Positions 9,501 to 18,700 of a stretch of 64,000 nt of DNA are shown here, piece by piece. Position numbers and translations under genes: made by a program. The stretch is from NCBI GenBank assembly GCA_016292045.1, contig JAEEZX010000053.1, forward strand, positions 35,154 through 99,153, given 5' to 3'. The DNA comes from Bacteroidaceae bacterium. Lineage in GTDB: Bacteria > Bacteroidota > Bacteroidia > Bacteroidales > Bacteroidaceae. The notes beneath the pieces are model-generated. The model did not search any database and was not told the DNA's origin. It saw nothing but the letters and a program-made list of their open reading frames with translations. Numbering within the stretch: position 1 is the first letter of the stretch; the number at the start of each line of letters is the position of its first letter.

Positions 9501-12500
9501 GCTGTTTTTGGCCGCACGGTGGCATTCAGTTGAGTTTGATTCTTCAGATTTATGCTTATCTCAGTCTCGTTAAAAGCGATGGATGTTGCTGGTGTATCAA
9601 ATCCTTTAATTGTACCAAACTTGCTCCATTGTTCAGAAGACTTATAATTGTTTATTACAGTATTGGCCACGTAAAGCGTTGCGTCACTCAGAGGAACATT
9701 TCTAAAGGCGTCTTCTCCCACTATATCCACATTCTCCGCCAAGCAAGTAACAGAAGTCAACTCTGTACATCCAGAGAAGGCCCCATCGCGAATTTTTGTT
9801 ACACTCTCGGGGAGAGTGATTGATGTCAGACCTGTACAACCAGAGAAAGCACGGTACCAAATTGCTGTCACATCGTCGGGAACAAGCGTGTTTTTACATC
9901 CTGCTATCAATTCGTTTGAAGCTTTCTTTATTATGGAATTACAGCCATTTCTACTATCAAACACTGTATTTCCTGCTTCAACAGTAATTGATGTCAAACC
10001 TGTGCAGCCATCGAAAACAGCTTGGCCGATATCTGTCACACTACTAGGTATGTTGATTGATGTCAGACTTGTGCATTGATAGAAAACATCGTAGCCAATA
10101 CTTTTCACACTGTTCGGGATGGTGATGGAGGGAAGGTTAGTACACCATGCAAAGACATGATTGCCTATCGCCGTCACGCTCTCGGGAATAGTTACAGAAG
10201 TCAAAGCCGAGCAACTTCTGAAAGTATAGTTTGCTATGCTCGTCACACTCTCGGGAATAGCAATCGATGTCAAACCATCACAATCTTGGAAAGCGAATTC
10301 CCCTATACTCGTCACGCTATTGGGAATGGTAACAGATGACAGGCCAGAGCAACCATAGAAAGCAGAACTTCCGATACTCGTCACGCTGTTAGGGATAGTG
10401 ACATATGTCAGCCCCATGCAACCAGAGAAAGCATAATCACCCACACTCGTCACTCCATCCTCTATTATCAACGACAGCATTATGCCCCTATAGTCTTTCC
10501 ACGGCTGTTCTGAACTTGATGCGTAATCTGTCATATTTCCCGTACCTGAGATTACAAGTCGCCCGTCAGCATGCAGGGTATAGGTCACATTCTCACCACA
10601 TTTCCCAGATATAGTTGCAGGCAGTATCATCCCAAATGCATTCCATTGATCTGCAGCCTTGTAGGCATCAACGGAAGCAGAGGGAACATATAGTTTTGCA
10701 GATTCTTGAGGAACTACAATAAAAACACCAGAAGACATTGTCGGTACAGTCTCCGCCATGCAAATTAGAGACTTGAGACCTCTACAATTTCCGAAAGCAA
10801 AATGACCGATGTTTGTCACGCCATTACCAATTGTGACAGACGTGAGGCCGGAACAATAATAGAACGCCTCACTATCTATGCTCGTCACGCTATTGGGAAT
10901 CGTGACAGACTTGAGACCTTTGCAATCTCTAAAAGCGTTCTCACCTATGCTCGTCACGCCATTGCCTATGACTACAGATTTAAGGCCAGAGCAAGAGGAG
11001 AAGGCTTCTTTGCCAATGCTTGTCACACCGTTGCCAATAGTGACTGAAGTGAGACCTGAGCAATTTTTGAAAGTATTGTCTGCAATGCTCGTTACACTCT
11101 CAGGAATAGTGATGGACGTGAGGCCGGAGCAACCCCAGAAGGCATAACTGCCAATGCTCGTCACACTATTGCCAATAGTGACCGACGTAAGGCCGGAGCA
11201 ACCAGAGAAGGCATTATTGCCGATGCTCGTCACGCTATTGGGAATAGTCACAGACGTAAGGCCGGAGCATCCCGCGAAGGCATCATTGTCGATGGTCGTC
11301 ACACTGTTGGGAATATTAATAGACGTGAGGTCGGAGCAACCATCGAAGGCATAACCGCCAATATTCGTCACACCATTACCAATTGTGACAGACTTAAGGC
11401 TGGAGCAACCACTGAAGGCAGATTTGCCGATGCTTGTCACACTATTTGGAATCGTAATTGACGTGAGGCTGGAGCAACCAGAGAAAGCAGCATTGCCGAT
11501 GCTCGTCACGCTGTTGGGAATCACCAAAGCCGTCACCTCCTGACCACCAATATAAAGATGATGAGCATAACTTAGAGGATTGCTTTTAAACGAAATATTA
11601 CACAAACTCTCTATACTGGCAAACTCTGCTTTCGTGAGGCCGGAGCAGTTATAGAAGGCACGATAGCCGATGCTCGTCACACTGCTGGGAATGCTGACAG
11701 ACTTGAGGCTGGAGCAATCCGAGAAGGTATCATCGCCGATGCTCGTCACACCTTCTGGAATCACCAGATCTTTTATCTCTTGACCATCTATATAAAGATG
11801 ATGTGCATAATAGAGAGGATTGGAATAGTCTTCATCACCAAACGAAATATTACATAAACTCTCTATACTGGCAAACTCTGCCTTAGTGAGGCCGGAACAA
11901 TATCTGAAGGCCTCCCTACCGATGCTCGTCACGCCATTACCAATTGTGACAGACGTGAGGCCGGAGCAACCATAGAAGGCATAATTACCGATGCTCGTCA
12001 CGCTATTGGGGATATCTATTGATGTCAAACCATCACAATTTTCGAAAGCGCGTTCCTCAATTGTAGTCACGCTATTGGGGATATCTATTGAAGTCAAACC
12101 ATCGCAAATTCTGAAGGCATCACTGCCAATGCCCGTCACACCATTACCAATAGTGACAGATGTGATTCTGGAGCAGTTATAGAAGGCAAAATCTCCTATC
12201 GTCGTCACATCATCACCAATGACAAATTTCGTCACCTGAGAACCGAACATCTCCCCAAGGTTACTATCGGCACTATACTTTTTTGAAACAATGGCATCGG
12301 AGTTCAATGTGACTGATGTGAGGCTAGAGCAGCCATAAAAAGCATTATTCCCAATTGTCTTTGTTCCACTCCCAATAGTTATGGACTTTAACCCTGAACA
12401 GCCAGAGAAAACATTTGTACCAATGCTCATCACACTATTAGGAACGGTGATTTCTTTGAGATTTTCGCAACGATTGAAAGCGCTATTGTCGATTTTTGTC

Positions 12501-13828
12501 ACGCTATTACCAATAGTTACAGAAGTCAGAGCGGAGCAACCATCGAAAGCACAATCACCAATAGTTGTCACGCTGTTGGGAATATCTATTGACGTGAGGC
12601 TGGAGCAACCATAAAAAGCACTTCCTCCGATGGTTCTCACATTATTGCCGATAATAACTGTCGTGATATCAGAACAATCCCGGAAAGCATACTCACCGAT
12701 ACTTCTCACAGAATCACCGATAATATATTCCATTACCTTTGATCCGAATATGGTGCCCATATTGGTATTATCATATCGACGGGCATTATTTAAATCAACA
12801 TGATCGTGTGATACGATGGCATTTGAATTCAAATATACCGAAGTGATACTGCATCCGGAAAATACTCCACCGGCTAATTTTGGTACGCCACTTCCAACAG
12901 ATACCGATGCAAGGTTGGAACAATCCTTGAAAACATAACTGCCAATACTCGTTACACTATTAGGAATATCTATTGAAGTCAAACCTGAACAAGCAGAGAA
13001 AGCTGAGCTGCCTATACTTGTTACACTGTTAGGAATATCTATTGAAGTCAAACCTGAGCAGTTAGCGAAAGCATTGCTACTTATGCTCGTCACGTTGTGG
13101 GGAATATTAATTGATGTCAGACCAGAGCAGCCATGGAAAGCATAATTTCCAATAGTTATCACACTGTTAGGGATATCTATGGACGTAAGAGCGGAGCAAC
13201 CGTAGAAGGCATAAGTGCCTATCTTTGTCACACCATCACCAATGATATATTCTTTAACTTGCGAACCAAAAATCTTATCAAAATTACTACTGTTACTATA
13301 CGTTTTTGAAACAATGGCATCGGAGTTCAATGTTACAGATGTGAGACATGTACAGCCATAAAAAGCATTACTCCCAATAATTTTTGTTCCACTACCAATA
13401 ATTATAGACTTTAATCCCGAACAGCCATGAAAAGCGGACGTCCCAATGCTTACTACATTATCCGGGATTGTGATAGATGTAATATCCGTACAATTGGAGA
13501 AAGCAGATTCACCAATGCTCGTCACACTTTCGGGAATGGTTACGCTTTTTAGATTCGTACAATCATAAAAAGCACTTCCTCCGATGGCTGTTACACGATA
13601 CCATTTCCCGCTGTGCATGACCGATGAGGGGATGGACACACTCCCTGAATAATATCCATCGTGTGCGCCGTATTCTGAAGTTATATACGTTACCGTGACG
13701 CTTGTGCCATCAGTATTTTCATTATAATAAACTCCCATGTACTCAAATACTATTGCATTTGAGGTAACGGATGCTGCAAAAAGTAACAACGAAGCGAAGA
13801 ATCGCTGAAAGAGTAGTTTGTTTTTCAT
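6596..13828 (-). CDS. Giant BspA-like leucine-rich-repeat surface protein with Ig-like domain
   Basis: A 2,410-residue exported protein. Residues 1-25 are a signal peptide. From about residue 80 almost the whole protein consists of ~23-residue LRR_5/BspA repeats of the form 'SVTSIGxxAFxGCSGLTSVTIPN'. Two small beta modules (starting ISGKCGENV and ISGRCGENV) lie near residues 1070-1115 and 1495-1530, and a Big_2 bacterial Ig-like domain near 1405-1490 (NTDVATVDETGLVKAV). Near 2210-2315 a charged non-repeat segment rich in W and Y interrupts the array. The C-terminus (DLNGRRL, then GYYIQGGKIYRVN) resembles the C-terminal signals of type IX secretion cargo in this group. Such proteins commonly mediate adhesion to host proteins or other bacteria; that role is inferred. 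Confidence 0.93.
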   Translation of the reverse strand: MKNKLLFQRFFASLLLFAASVTSNAIVFEYMGVYYNENTDGTSVTVTYITSEYGAHDGYYSGSVSIPSSVMHSGKWYRVTAIGGSAFYDCTNLKSVTIPESVTSIGESAFSNCTDITSITIPDNVVSIGTSAFHGCSGLKSIIIGSGTKIIGSNAFYGCTCLTSVTLNSDAIVSKTYSNSSNFDKIFGSQVKEYIIGDGVTKIGTYAFYGCSALTSIDIPNSVITIGNYAFHGCSGLTSINIPHNVTSISSNAFANCSGLTSIDIPNSVTSIGSSAFSACSGLTSIDIPNSVTSIGSYVFKDCSNLASVSVGSGVPKLAGGVFSGCSITSVYLNSNAIVSHDHVDLNNARRYDNTNMGTIFGSKVMEYIIGDSVRSIGEYAFRDCSDITTVIIGNNVRTIGGSAFYGCSSLTSIDIPNSVTTIGDCAFDGCSALTSVTIGNSVTKIDNSAFNRCENLKEITVPNSVMSIGTNVFSGCSGLKSITIGSGTKTIGNNAFYGCSSLTSVTLNSDAIVSKKYSADSNLGEMFGSQVTKFVIGDDVTTIGDFAFYNCSRITSVTIGNGVTGIGSDAFRICDGLTSIDIPNSVTTIEERAFENCDGLTSIDIPNSVTSIGNYAFYGCSGLTSVTIGNGVTSIGREAFRYCSGLTKAEFASIESLCNISFGDEDYSNPLYYAHHLYIDGQEIKDLVIPEGVTSIGDDTFSDCSSLKSVSIPSSVTSIGYRAFYNCSGLTKAEFASIESLCNISFKSNPLSYAHHLYIGGQEVTALVIPNSVTSIGNAAFSGCSSLTSITIPNSVTSIGKSAFSGCSSLKSVTIGNGVTNIGGYAFDGCSDLTSINIPNSVTTIDNDAFAGCSGLTSVTIPNSVTSIGNNAFSGCSGLTSVTIGNSVTSIGSYAFWGCSGLTSITIPESVTSIADNTFKNCSGLTSVTIGNGVTSIGKEAFSSCSGLKSVVIGNGVTSIGENAFRDCKGLKSVTIPNSVTSIDSEAFYYCSGLTSVTIGNGVTNIGHFAFGNCRGLKSLICMAETVPTMSSGVFIVVPQESAKLYVPSASVDAYKAADQWNAFGMILPATISGKCGENVTYTLHADGRLVISGTGNMTDYASSSEQPWKDYRGIMLSLIIEDGVTSVGDYAFSGCMGLTYVTIPNSVTSIGSSAFYGCSGLSSVTIPNSVTSIGEFAFQDCDGLTSIAIPESVTSIANYTFRSCSALTSVTIPESVTAIGNHVFAWCTNLPSITIPNSVKSIGYDVFYQCTSLTSINIPSSVTDIGQAVFDGCTGLTSITVEAGNTVFDSRNGCNSIIKKASNELIAGCKNTLVPDDVTAIWYRAFSGCTGLTSITLPESVTKIRDGAFSGCTELTSVTCLAENVDIVGEDAFRNVPLSDATLYVANTVINNYKSSEQWSKFGTIKGFDTPATSIAFNETEISINLKNQTQLNATVRPKTAVQEVTWESSNTDVATVDETGLVKAVAVGKATITATTTDGTNLSASCEVTVTDIVISGRCGENVSFELHGDMHMVIFGTGDMADYSSSFNLPWYSYCSLIKSVEIEEGVTSIGKMAFCDCPSLTSVTMGNSVTTIGDLAFIRCNSLTGITIPESVTSIGHDAFGNCSGLTSITIPNSVTSIGEYAFSGCSGLTSIVVTEDNKIYDSHNNCNAIIETASGVLLFGCKNSVIPEGVKSIGQQAFALCTGLTSVVLPKSVTGIGRYAFLSCTGLTSVEISGVVTSSARRTIESIVPVASTEEDGTLTSIGIAAFSGCSALTMINIPEGVTSIDSEAFKGCPVLASINIPESVTSVGYNAFEGCTSLPVTDNLRYADTYLVKAIDKTQGMYNIKEGTRWIGNGAFYDCSNLTSMVIPNSVTSIGSSAFYGCSILSYVTIPESVTSIGENAFGYCSALTSVTIPKSVTSIGTNVFGNCENLTDVTIISNYAVNSNIYGNQVKKYVLGEGVTHIKENAFYNCSELTSVSMPESLGYIGEEAFSGCSALSSIHIPGGVWYIGGKSFKDCSNLTSVGIANGVGVIGDATFQGCYSLTSIKIPKSVTSVGYNAFAGCTSLPVDSNVRYADTYLVEVVDKEQSSYAIKNETRFIGNDAFNDCAQLSSVSIPEGVISVGNNAFALCTSLVSVTIPNSVTTIGTSAFSRCTELPSITIPESVASIGARAFSDCTSLKTVTCLVTETDRDPESYAIDEPVMPKPGVDPNDIPTTDYLYPFNPAHNTELDPPTTTNCDETTDVTVDNLYTEDEVKELWLNYYKRLFNTRTATTRKNNKWMALSSNPYFKVDETTCMTLTEYKNQWNKYLADLESYKLYEVYKNYPTVPVPDTADDAFEGVDQENATLYVYESVKDAYEVTSPWSLFGNIQPIDPSAVEEIEASKEKADVNINAPIYDLNGRRLTEKPKSGYYIQGGKIYRVN

Positions 13829-13877
13829 AGATGTTATATTTTAGGTTTATAGTTGTTTCGTTATTATAGTAACAGAC

Positions 13878-14060
13878 AAAAAGAAAACGTGGACTTTAAC
13901 TTCGTCTACGTTCTTCGAGGTATCGGCAAACACCTAACACACTATATCCGAGTAAAAGCCCACGCCATCCGACGTGAGCATCCGAGCCTTTACTCTTGTG
14001 TGTTCTTGTAAATTTTGCCGAATTTCGAAGAACAAGATTCAAGCGGACGCTTCTATTTCA
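13878..14060 (-). ncRNA. Candidate structured RNA with its own intrinsic terminator (6S-like architecture)
   Basis: Reading on the minus strand, one long interrupted hairpin is formed by 9 bp (14025-14033 with 13910-13918), 8 bp (14014-14021 with 13923-13930), 7 bp (13998-14004 with 13936-13942) and 12 bp including wobbles (13984-13995 with 13950-13961). An 8-bp terminator hairpin follows (13904-13911 with 13887-13894) and then TTTTCTTTTT. The order of long rod and terminal terminator, and the length of about 180 nt, recall 6S RNA; a regulated leader of the BspA-like gene (ATG 50 bp downstream of the terminator) is the main alternative. An outer 10-bp inverted repeat (13872-13881 with 14069-14078) encloses it. 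The 5' end is a guess. Confidence 0.6.
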
Positions 14061-14350
14061 AAGTATATTTTGTCTGTCTATTTTCCTATAGGCGGTTTGG
14101 TTTAAAGTTGCACAATTCGTTTTAACTCGCCACAAAAATACACTTTTTTCTATAAACTCACATCTTTTCCCCCACTTTTTCATCTTCAAATGCCGTAAAA
14201 AGTCTTTGAGGGCACAAGATTTACCCAGTCCACTTGTCCGATTGTCCGATTTCTGTGAATAACTGAGATTGGAAGCTCTAAATGAAAAAAGGGCAAAATA
14301 GCGGAAAAAAGTTAAAAAAAATGCGCAGGATGAAAGAGTAAAATTAAGCG

Positions 14351-14405
14351 TTTCCTGACTCCTTACAGAGTACTTACAGAGTACCTACAGAGTACTTTCA
14401 GAGTC
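14351..14405. repeat. 11-bp phased tandem repeat, short array
   Basis: Four consecutive 11-bp units cttacagagta, cttacagagta, cctacagagta and ctttcagagtc run from 14362 to 14405, with a more diverged unit before them (14351-14361). The last unit differs by one base from a unit of the longer 11-bp array at 32609-32792, so the two intergenic arrays are related. Confidence 0.85.
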
Positions 14406-14658
14406 CTTATTAGTGAGCTCTTACGCGAGATTTATTTGCCCTTTTGGGGCGAATAATATGCAGTTTTGGGGATATTTCTGCGCCAAAACACGACTTTCTG
14501 TTGAAAAAATGAGAAAAACGACCATCTGTTTTTTTGCCAAAAATCAGCTTTTCCGCACTCATTATTCACATCAAAATACAGCAATTTTCCCACCACAATC
14601 GCTAACATATCACAAAACATGATACACAACTTGTTGATTTTCAATAATAACACCTGAT

Positions 14659-14834
14659 TAGTTGTCATTAATTGTCATTGTCATTAGTTGTCATTAGCGT
14701 TTTCACATTGAAGGAGGGTCTTTTGGGGCTCATGAGTAATATATAAATATATATATTTATATATACTCATGGCGATTTTTGGGGAGTCCAAAGTCCTTAA
14801 TGACAATTAATGACCATGACAATTGGTGACAACA
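14659..14834. repeat. Nested inverted repeat with AT-rich palindromic core
   Basis: The outer arms (about 14659-14694 and 14799-14834) are built from gttgtcatta/attgtcat motifs and their complements, about 36 nt with few mismatches. The core (14732-14770) is a near-perfect palindrome running from atgagta through alternating AT to tactcat. The spacers between outer arms and core do not pair. No gene lies inside. It could be a recombination or protein-binding site, or a decayed miniature element. Confidence 0.75.
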
Positions 14835-14902
14835 TCCTTTTCTCTCTCAAAAAAAATCGAAAAAAGTTGGTAAATCATTCGAAAACCGCAATGTTGATGT
14901 CG

Positions 14903-14910
14903 TATCTTTG
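14903..14910 (+). promoter_or_regulatory. Orphan plus-strand -7 promoter element
   Basis: TATCTTTG followed by CGGTGC is a typical Bacteroidetes -7 context, but no plus-strand gene follows: the next features are attgacaattgataatt repeats and a GC-rich hairpin, then the 3' end of a minus-strand gene. It may drive an unrecognised small RNA or be a remnant of a lost gene. No TTG or TTTG is seen at the canonical distance of 19-21 bp. Confidence 0.4.
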
Positions 14911-15079
14911 CGGTGCAAATTGAGAATTGACAATTGACAATTGATAATTCCCCTGCGCAGGGGCTGCAATGCGCCTGCAGTGCGCCTGCGGACTCACTTC
15001 CCCAACGCCTCACCTGCAAAACGGTGACGCGATGTCAACATATACGAAAAGCGTTCTTTGATTTATTGCAACACCAGCC

Positions 15080-15712
15080 TTACAGCAACTTGAAGGCGTA
15101 GCCCTCATCGCGAAGCCATTCGAGAGCGGGGCGGAGCATCACCCGCAGTTTGTCAATGCTCTTGAGCGAGTCGTGGAAAGTGATGATGGAACCCGGGCGG
15201 GCATAGCGCTTCACATTCTGCAGGACATCCTCCGCCGTGAGAAGCTTGGAATAGTCGCGCGTGACGAGGTCCCACATCACAACCGTGTAGCCCGAATAAC
15301 GCAGGGTGCGATACTGCACAAGACCCATGTAGCCGTGCGGCGGCCGGAAAAGGTCCACACTCCGGCGCGGGGTGAGCGTCTTGAAGAGGCGGTCGCAACG
15401 GTAGACATTGGCAAGATATTTCCACGAAAGCCAGCGGATGCCCCCGATGTGGTTGAAGGTGTGGTTGCCCACATGATGGCCGCGACGCAGCACCTCGAGA
15501 TACAGCTCAGGATACTTGCGCACATTGTCGCCCACCATGAAGAAGGTGGCCTTGATGCCCAGTTCGTCCAAGAGGTCGAGCACAAAGGGCGTCGCCTCGG
15601 GGATGGGTCCGTCGTCGAAGGTCAGATAGACGGCCTTGTCCGACGGATCCATGCGCCAAAGGGCATGCGGATACAGCCAACGCAGGAAGCGTGCAGGTTG
15701 TTCGATGAACAT
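15080..15712 (-). CDS. Polysaccharide deacetylase (NodB homology domain)
   Basis: A 210-residue carbohydrate esterase 4 family protein that removes N- or O-acetyl groups from cell-wall or other polysaccharides. All NodB motifs are visible: LTFDDGPIP with the catalytic Asp and metal Asp, HHVGNHTFNHIGG with the two metal His, FRPPHGYM, and SIITFHDSLKS near the end. No signal peptide is evident in the first residues (MFIEQPARFLRWLYPHALWR), which could instead associate with the membrane. It begins one base inside the stop of the DUF2723 gene (TGATG) and is last in the minus-strand operon, after a glycosyltransferase-like gene, which suggests a role in surface glycan maturation. Confidence 0.92.
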   Translation of the reverse strand: MFIEQPARFLRWLYPHALWRMDPSDKAVYLTFDDGPIPEATPFVLDLLDELGIKATFFMVGDNVRKYPELYLEVLRRGHHVGNHTFNHIGGIRWLSWKYLANVYRCDRLFKTLTPRRSVDLFRPPHGYMGLVQYRTLRYSGYTVVMWDLVTRDYSKLLTAEDVLQNVKRYARPGSIITFHDSLKSIDKLRVMLRPALEWLRDEGYAFKLL

Positions 15713-18700
15713 CAGTAGAGACCCGGGAAGCGTGAGCTGTAAAGGTTGAACATCTCGTCAAACTCCTGTGTGCGTGAGGAGTGGGCACGCTCCATGATGT
15801 CGATGGCATTGTTCATATAGTAGAGAGCCACCATAATCTCATGGTTGGAAAGGCGCTGCATGTGAGGCGACATGTTGGCATACCAGCGGAGATACTCACC
15901 GCAGGTGGCAGCCACCTTCTCGCAGATGTCGGAGGCCTTCTTGAAGTCGCCGCAGAAGGTCCACACGGTGGCGAGGTCGAGCGAACCGCTGTTGAAGGAA
16001 TGGGGCACGGTGGTCTCGGGGATAGCCGCTTCAGCCTTCTCCACCACCTTGCGCGCGCGTTCCATATCTCCATCCTCCGCCAGCGACATGGCAAGTGTGG
16101 CAAAGAGACGGCGGTGTGTCCAGCACATACGCATTACGGTTTCATCGAGGTAGATGTCGGGATTGTCGAGACCTCCGAAGCGGAACTTCGTCATCAGATT
16201 CTCATACATGCGGTCTACGTCGATGTTGCGACCGGTCTCCTCCGTGTTCCAGGGGGTGATGCGGTTGGCCAGACCCTCCTGCACGAAATTGCGGCCGAGA
16301 TGACCGAAATTGTCGCTTCCGACGGTGATTGCCACATAGAGAGGACGCTCCCAGTTGCAGCGGGCCAGCATCTCGTACATCATCATTTCGCTCTTGTAGA
16401 CGGCACGCTTGCCTTCGAGCGAAATCACCATCTTGTCGGGGATGCTGTCGCCGGCCATCATCATGCCGCTGCGCCTGACGGCCTCCTTGTCGATGGTGAG
16501 CACCATGCTGTCGGTGGGGAACACCTGAAGGTCGGGATTATCGCTGAGAATCCAGTGCTCCATGATGTTTGACAGTTCGTAGGGGTCGTCGCCCAGCATT
16601 GCGTGCATAGCCACGGGGTCGGACTCATAGTATTTGATTGCCTGCTCCAAGAGACCCGGACGCACGGGAATACCCTCGCGGGTGCCGCTGACGTAGTCGA
16701 TACGTTTCCACGAAATGGGCACTGAGGGCGAATCGTAGGCGGGACGCTTCATCTGGTCGATATACCAGTCGGTCTGCAGATAAGAGAGGTTGCAGACGCG
16801 GGCATCGGTGCGTATGCCTTCCGTCTCCTGACAATACCACAGGGGGAAGGTGTCGTTGTCGCCGTTGGTGAAGATGATGGGATAGCCCTTCTCAGGCAGC
16901 GACATGAGATAGTTCTGACCGAAATCACGGCAGGTGTAGCGGCCGGAGCGGTCGTGGTCGTCCCACGTCTGCGAAGCCATCTGAACGGGAATCAGCACAG
17001 CCAGGCAGCTGACGAGAGCAGCAAAACGCTCGTTCTTGAGAGGACGGGAGAGCAGTTCCTTGAGGCCTGCCACACCAAGGCCGCACCAGATGGCGAAGGC
17101 ATAGAACGAACCGGCATAGGCGTAGTCGCGCTCACGCGGCTGCATAGGCGTCTGGTTGAGGTATATCACGATGGCAAGGCCTGTCATGAAGAAAAGGAAG
17201 AACACCACCCAGAACTGCTTCACACCTTCGGGCACGAGGTCGGGATTCTTCTCCTCGCCCTTGCGGTAGACCTGCCAGAAGAAGCCGATGAGACCGAGAA
17301 TAAGGGGCAGGCAGTAGAAGACGTTGTGTCCCTTGTTGGCCTTGAGGTCGGAGGGCATCAGCGACTGGTCGCCCAGGCGCAGGTTGTCGATGAAGGGAAT
17401 GCCCGTGAGCCAGTTGCCGTGCTCGGGCTCGCCGTTGCCCTGAAGGTCGTTCTGGCGGCCGGCGAAGTTCCACATGAAGTAGCGCCAGTACATGAAGTTG
17501 AGCTGGTAGGAGATGAAAAAGCGGAGATTATCCCACTGCGTGGGCATCTTCACCGTGATGTGTTCGCCGCAGCGCTCGGCAGACACATTGTAGCCCTTCA
17601 CGCCGCCCAGCCAGTCCTCGTAGGCTTTGGCATGACGGTCGGAATACATGCGGGGGAAGAGCATGTTCTGGCCGTAGACGTAGTCGATGTTGTAGCGCTG
17701 TATCTCGTAGCGGTCGGGTTCGTCGGCAGATTTCTTCTCCTTGCGCTGATAGACGGGAGCGCCCTTCGTGGAAACGGGAGTGCAGTAGTTGCCCTCGGGT
17801 TTGAGGAGCACCTGCGAGTTGTACGCCTGTCCGTAGAGCAGGGGACGGTCGCCGTACTGCTCACGACCCAGATACTGACCCAGCGTGAAGATATCCTCGG
17901 GAGAGTTCTGGTCCATCGGGGTGTTGGCTGTGGAGCGTATCACGATGACGGCGTAAGAGGAATAACCTATCATCAGCATCAGCATGCAGAGCAGCGAGGT
18001 GTTCATGACGCGTGTGGTGACCCACATCTTGCCGTCCTTGCCGCGATGCTGGAGCAGCACATAGAGCAGGCCGAGCACGATGACACCGACGAAAACGCTG
18101 GTGAGACCGTAGCTGTAGAACGGTATGCCGAGCAAGCCGACGGAGAGCAGATACGATATGTTCATGCGTATGCGGCTCTTCTCCTGATGCGTCTCCCAGA
18201 TAGCCCACAGAATGACTGCGACGAGGAGGGCGATATAGACCACAAGACCGGTGTTGAAGGGGAAGTTGAGAGTGTTGACAAACAGCAGTTCGAACCAGCC
18301 GCCCACCTTAACGATGCCGGGCACTACGCCGTAGAGCACAGCTGCCACGAGAAGGAAGCTCACGAAGAGGGCGATGAGGCTCCCCTTGAGCGTTGCCACA
18401 GCGGTCTTCTTATAATAGAAGATGAGCACCAGGGCGGGCAGACAGAGCAGGTTGAGCAGGTGAACACCGATGGAGAGGCCCGTGAGGTATGCAATGAGGA
18501 TGAGATAGCGGTCGGAACCGGCCTCGTCGGCATGGTCCTCCCACTTGAGCATCAACCAGAACACCACTGCTGTGAACAGCGAGGAATAGGCATACACCTC
18601 ACCCTCTACGGCAGAATACCAGAAGGTGTCGGAGAAACAGTATATCAATGCACCAGTGAGCGCAGAAGCCTCAACGGTGATGCACTGCGTGAGAGTCTTT

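Larger units (their letters stand above)
13829..15079. other. 1.25 kb gene-free intergenic region
   Basis: This stretch lies between the start of the BspA-like gene and the 3' end of the polysaccharide deacetylase gene. It holds the structured RNA candidate (13878-14060), an AT-rich part rich in A and T runs (14100-14650), the 11-bp repeats, the nested palindrome, an isolated plus-strand -7 element (14903-14910), attgacaattgataatt-type repeats (14925-14949) and a GC-rich palindrome (cccctgcgcagggg, near 14949-14962). No open frame in it looks coding. Confidence 0.7.

Noticed and set aside
8882..11354. Several plus-strand frames with repeats, resembling a repeat-protein family
   Set aside because: They are reverse frames of the BspA LRR array and repeat only because the array does.
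10800..12600. Regular DNA repeats that could suggest a CRISPR array
   Set aside because: The period is ~69 bp without unique spacers of constant length, the units are coding LRRs, and no cas gene is near.
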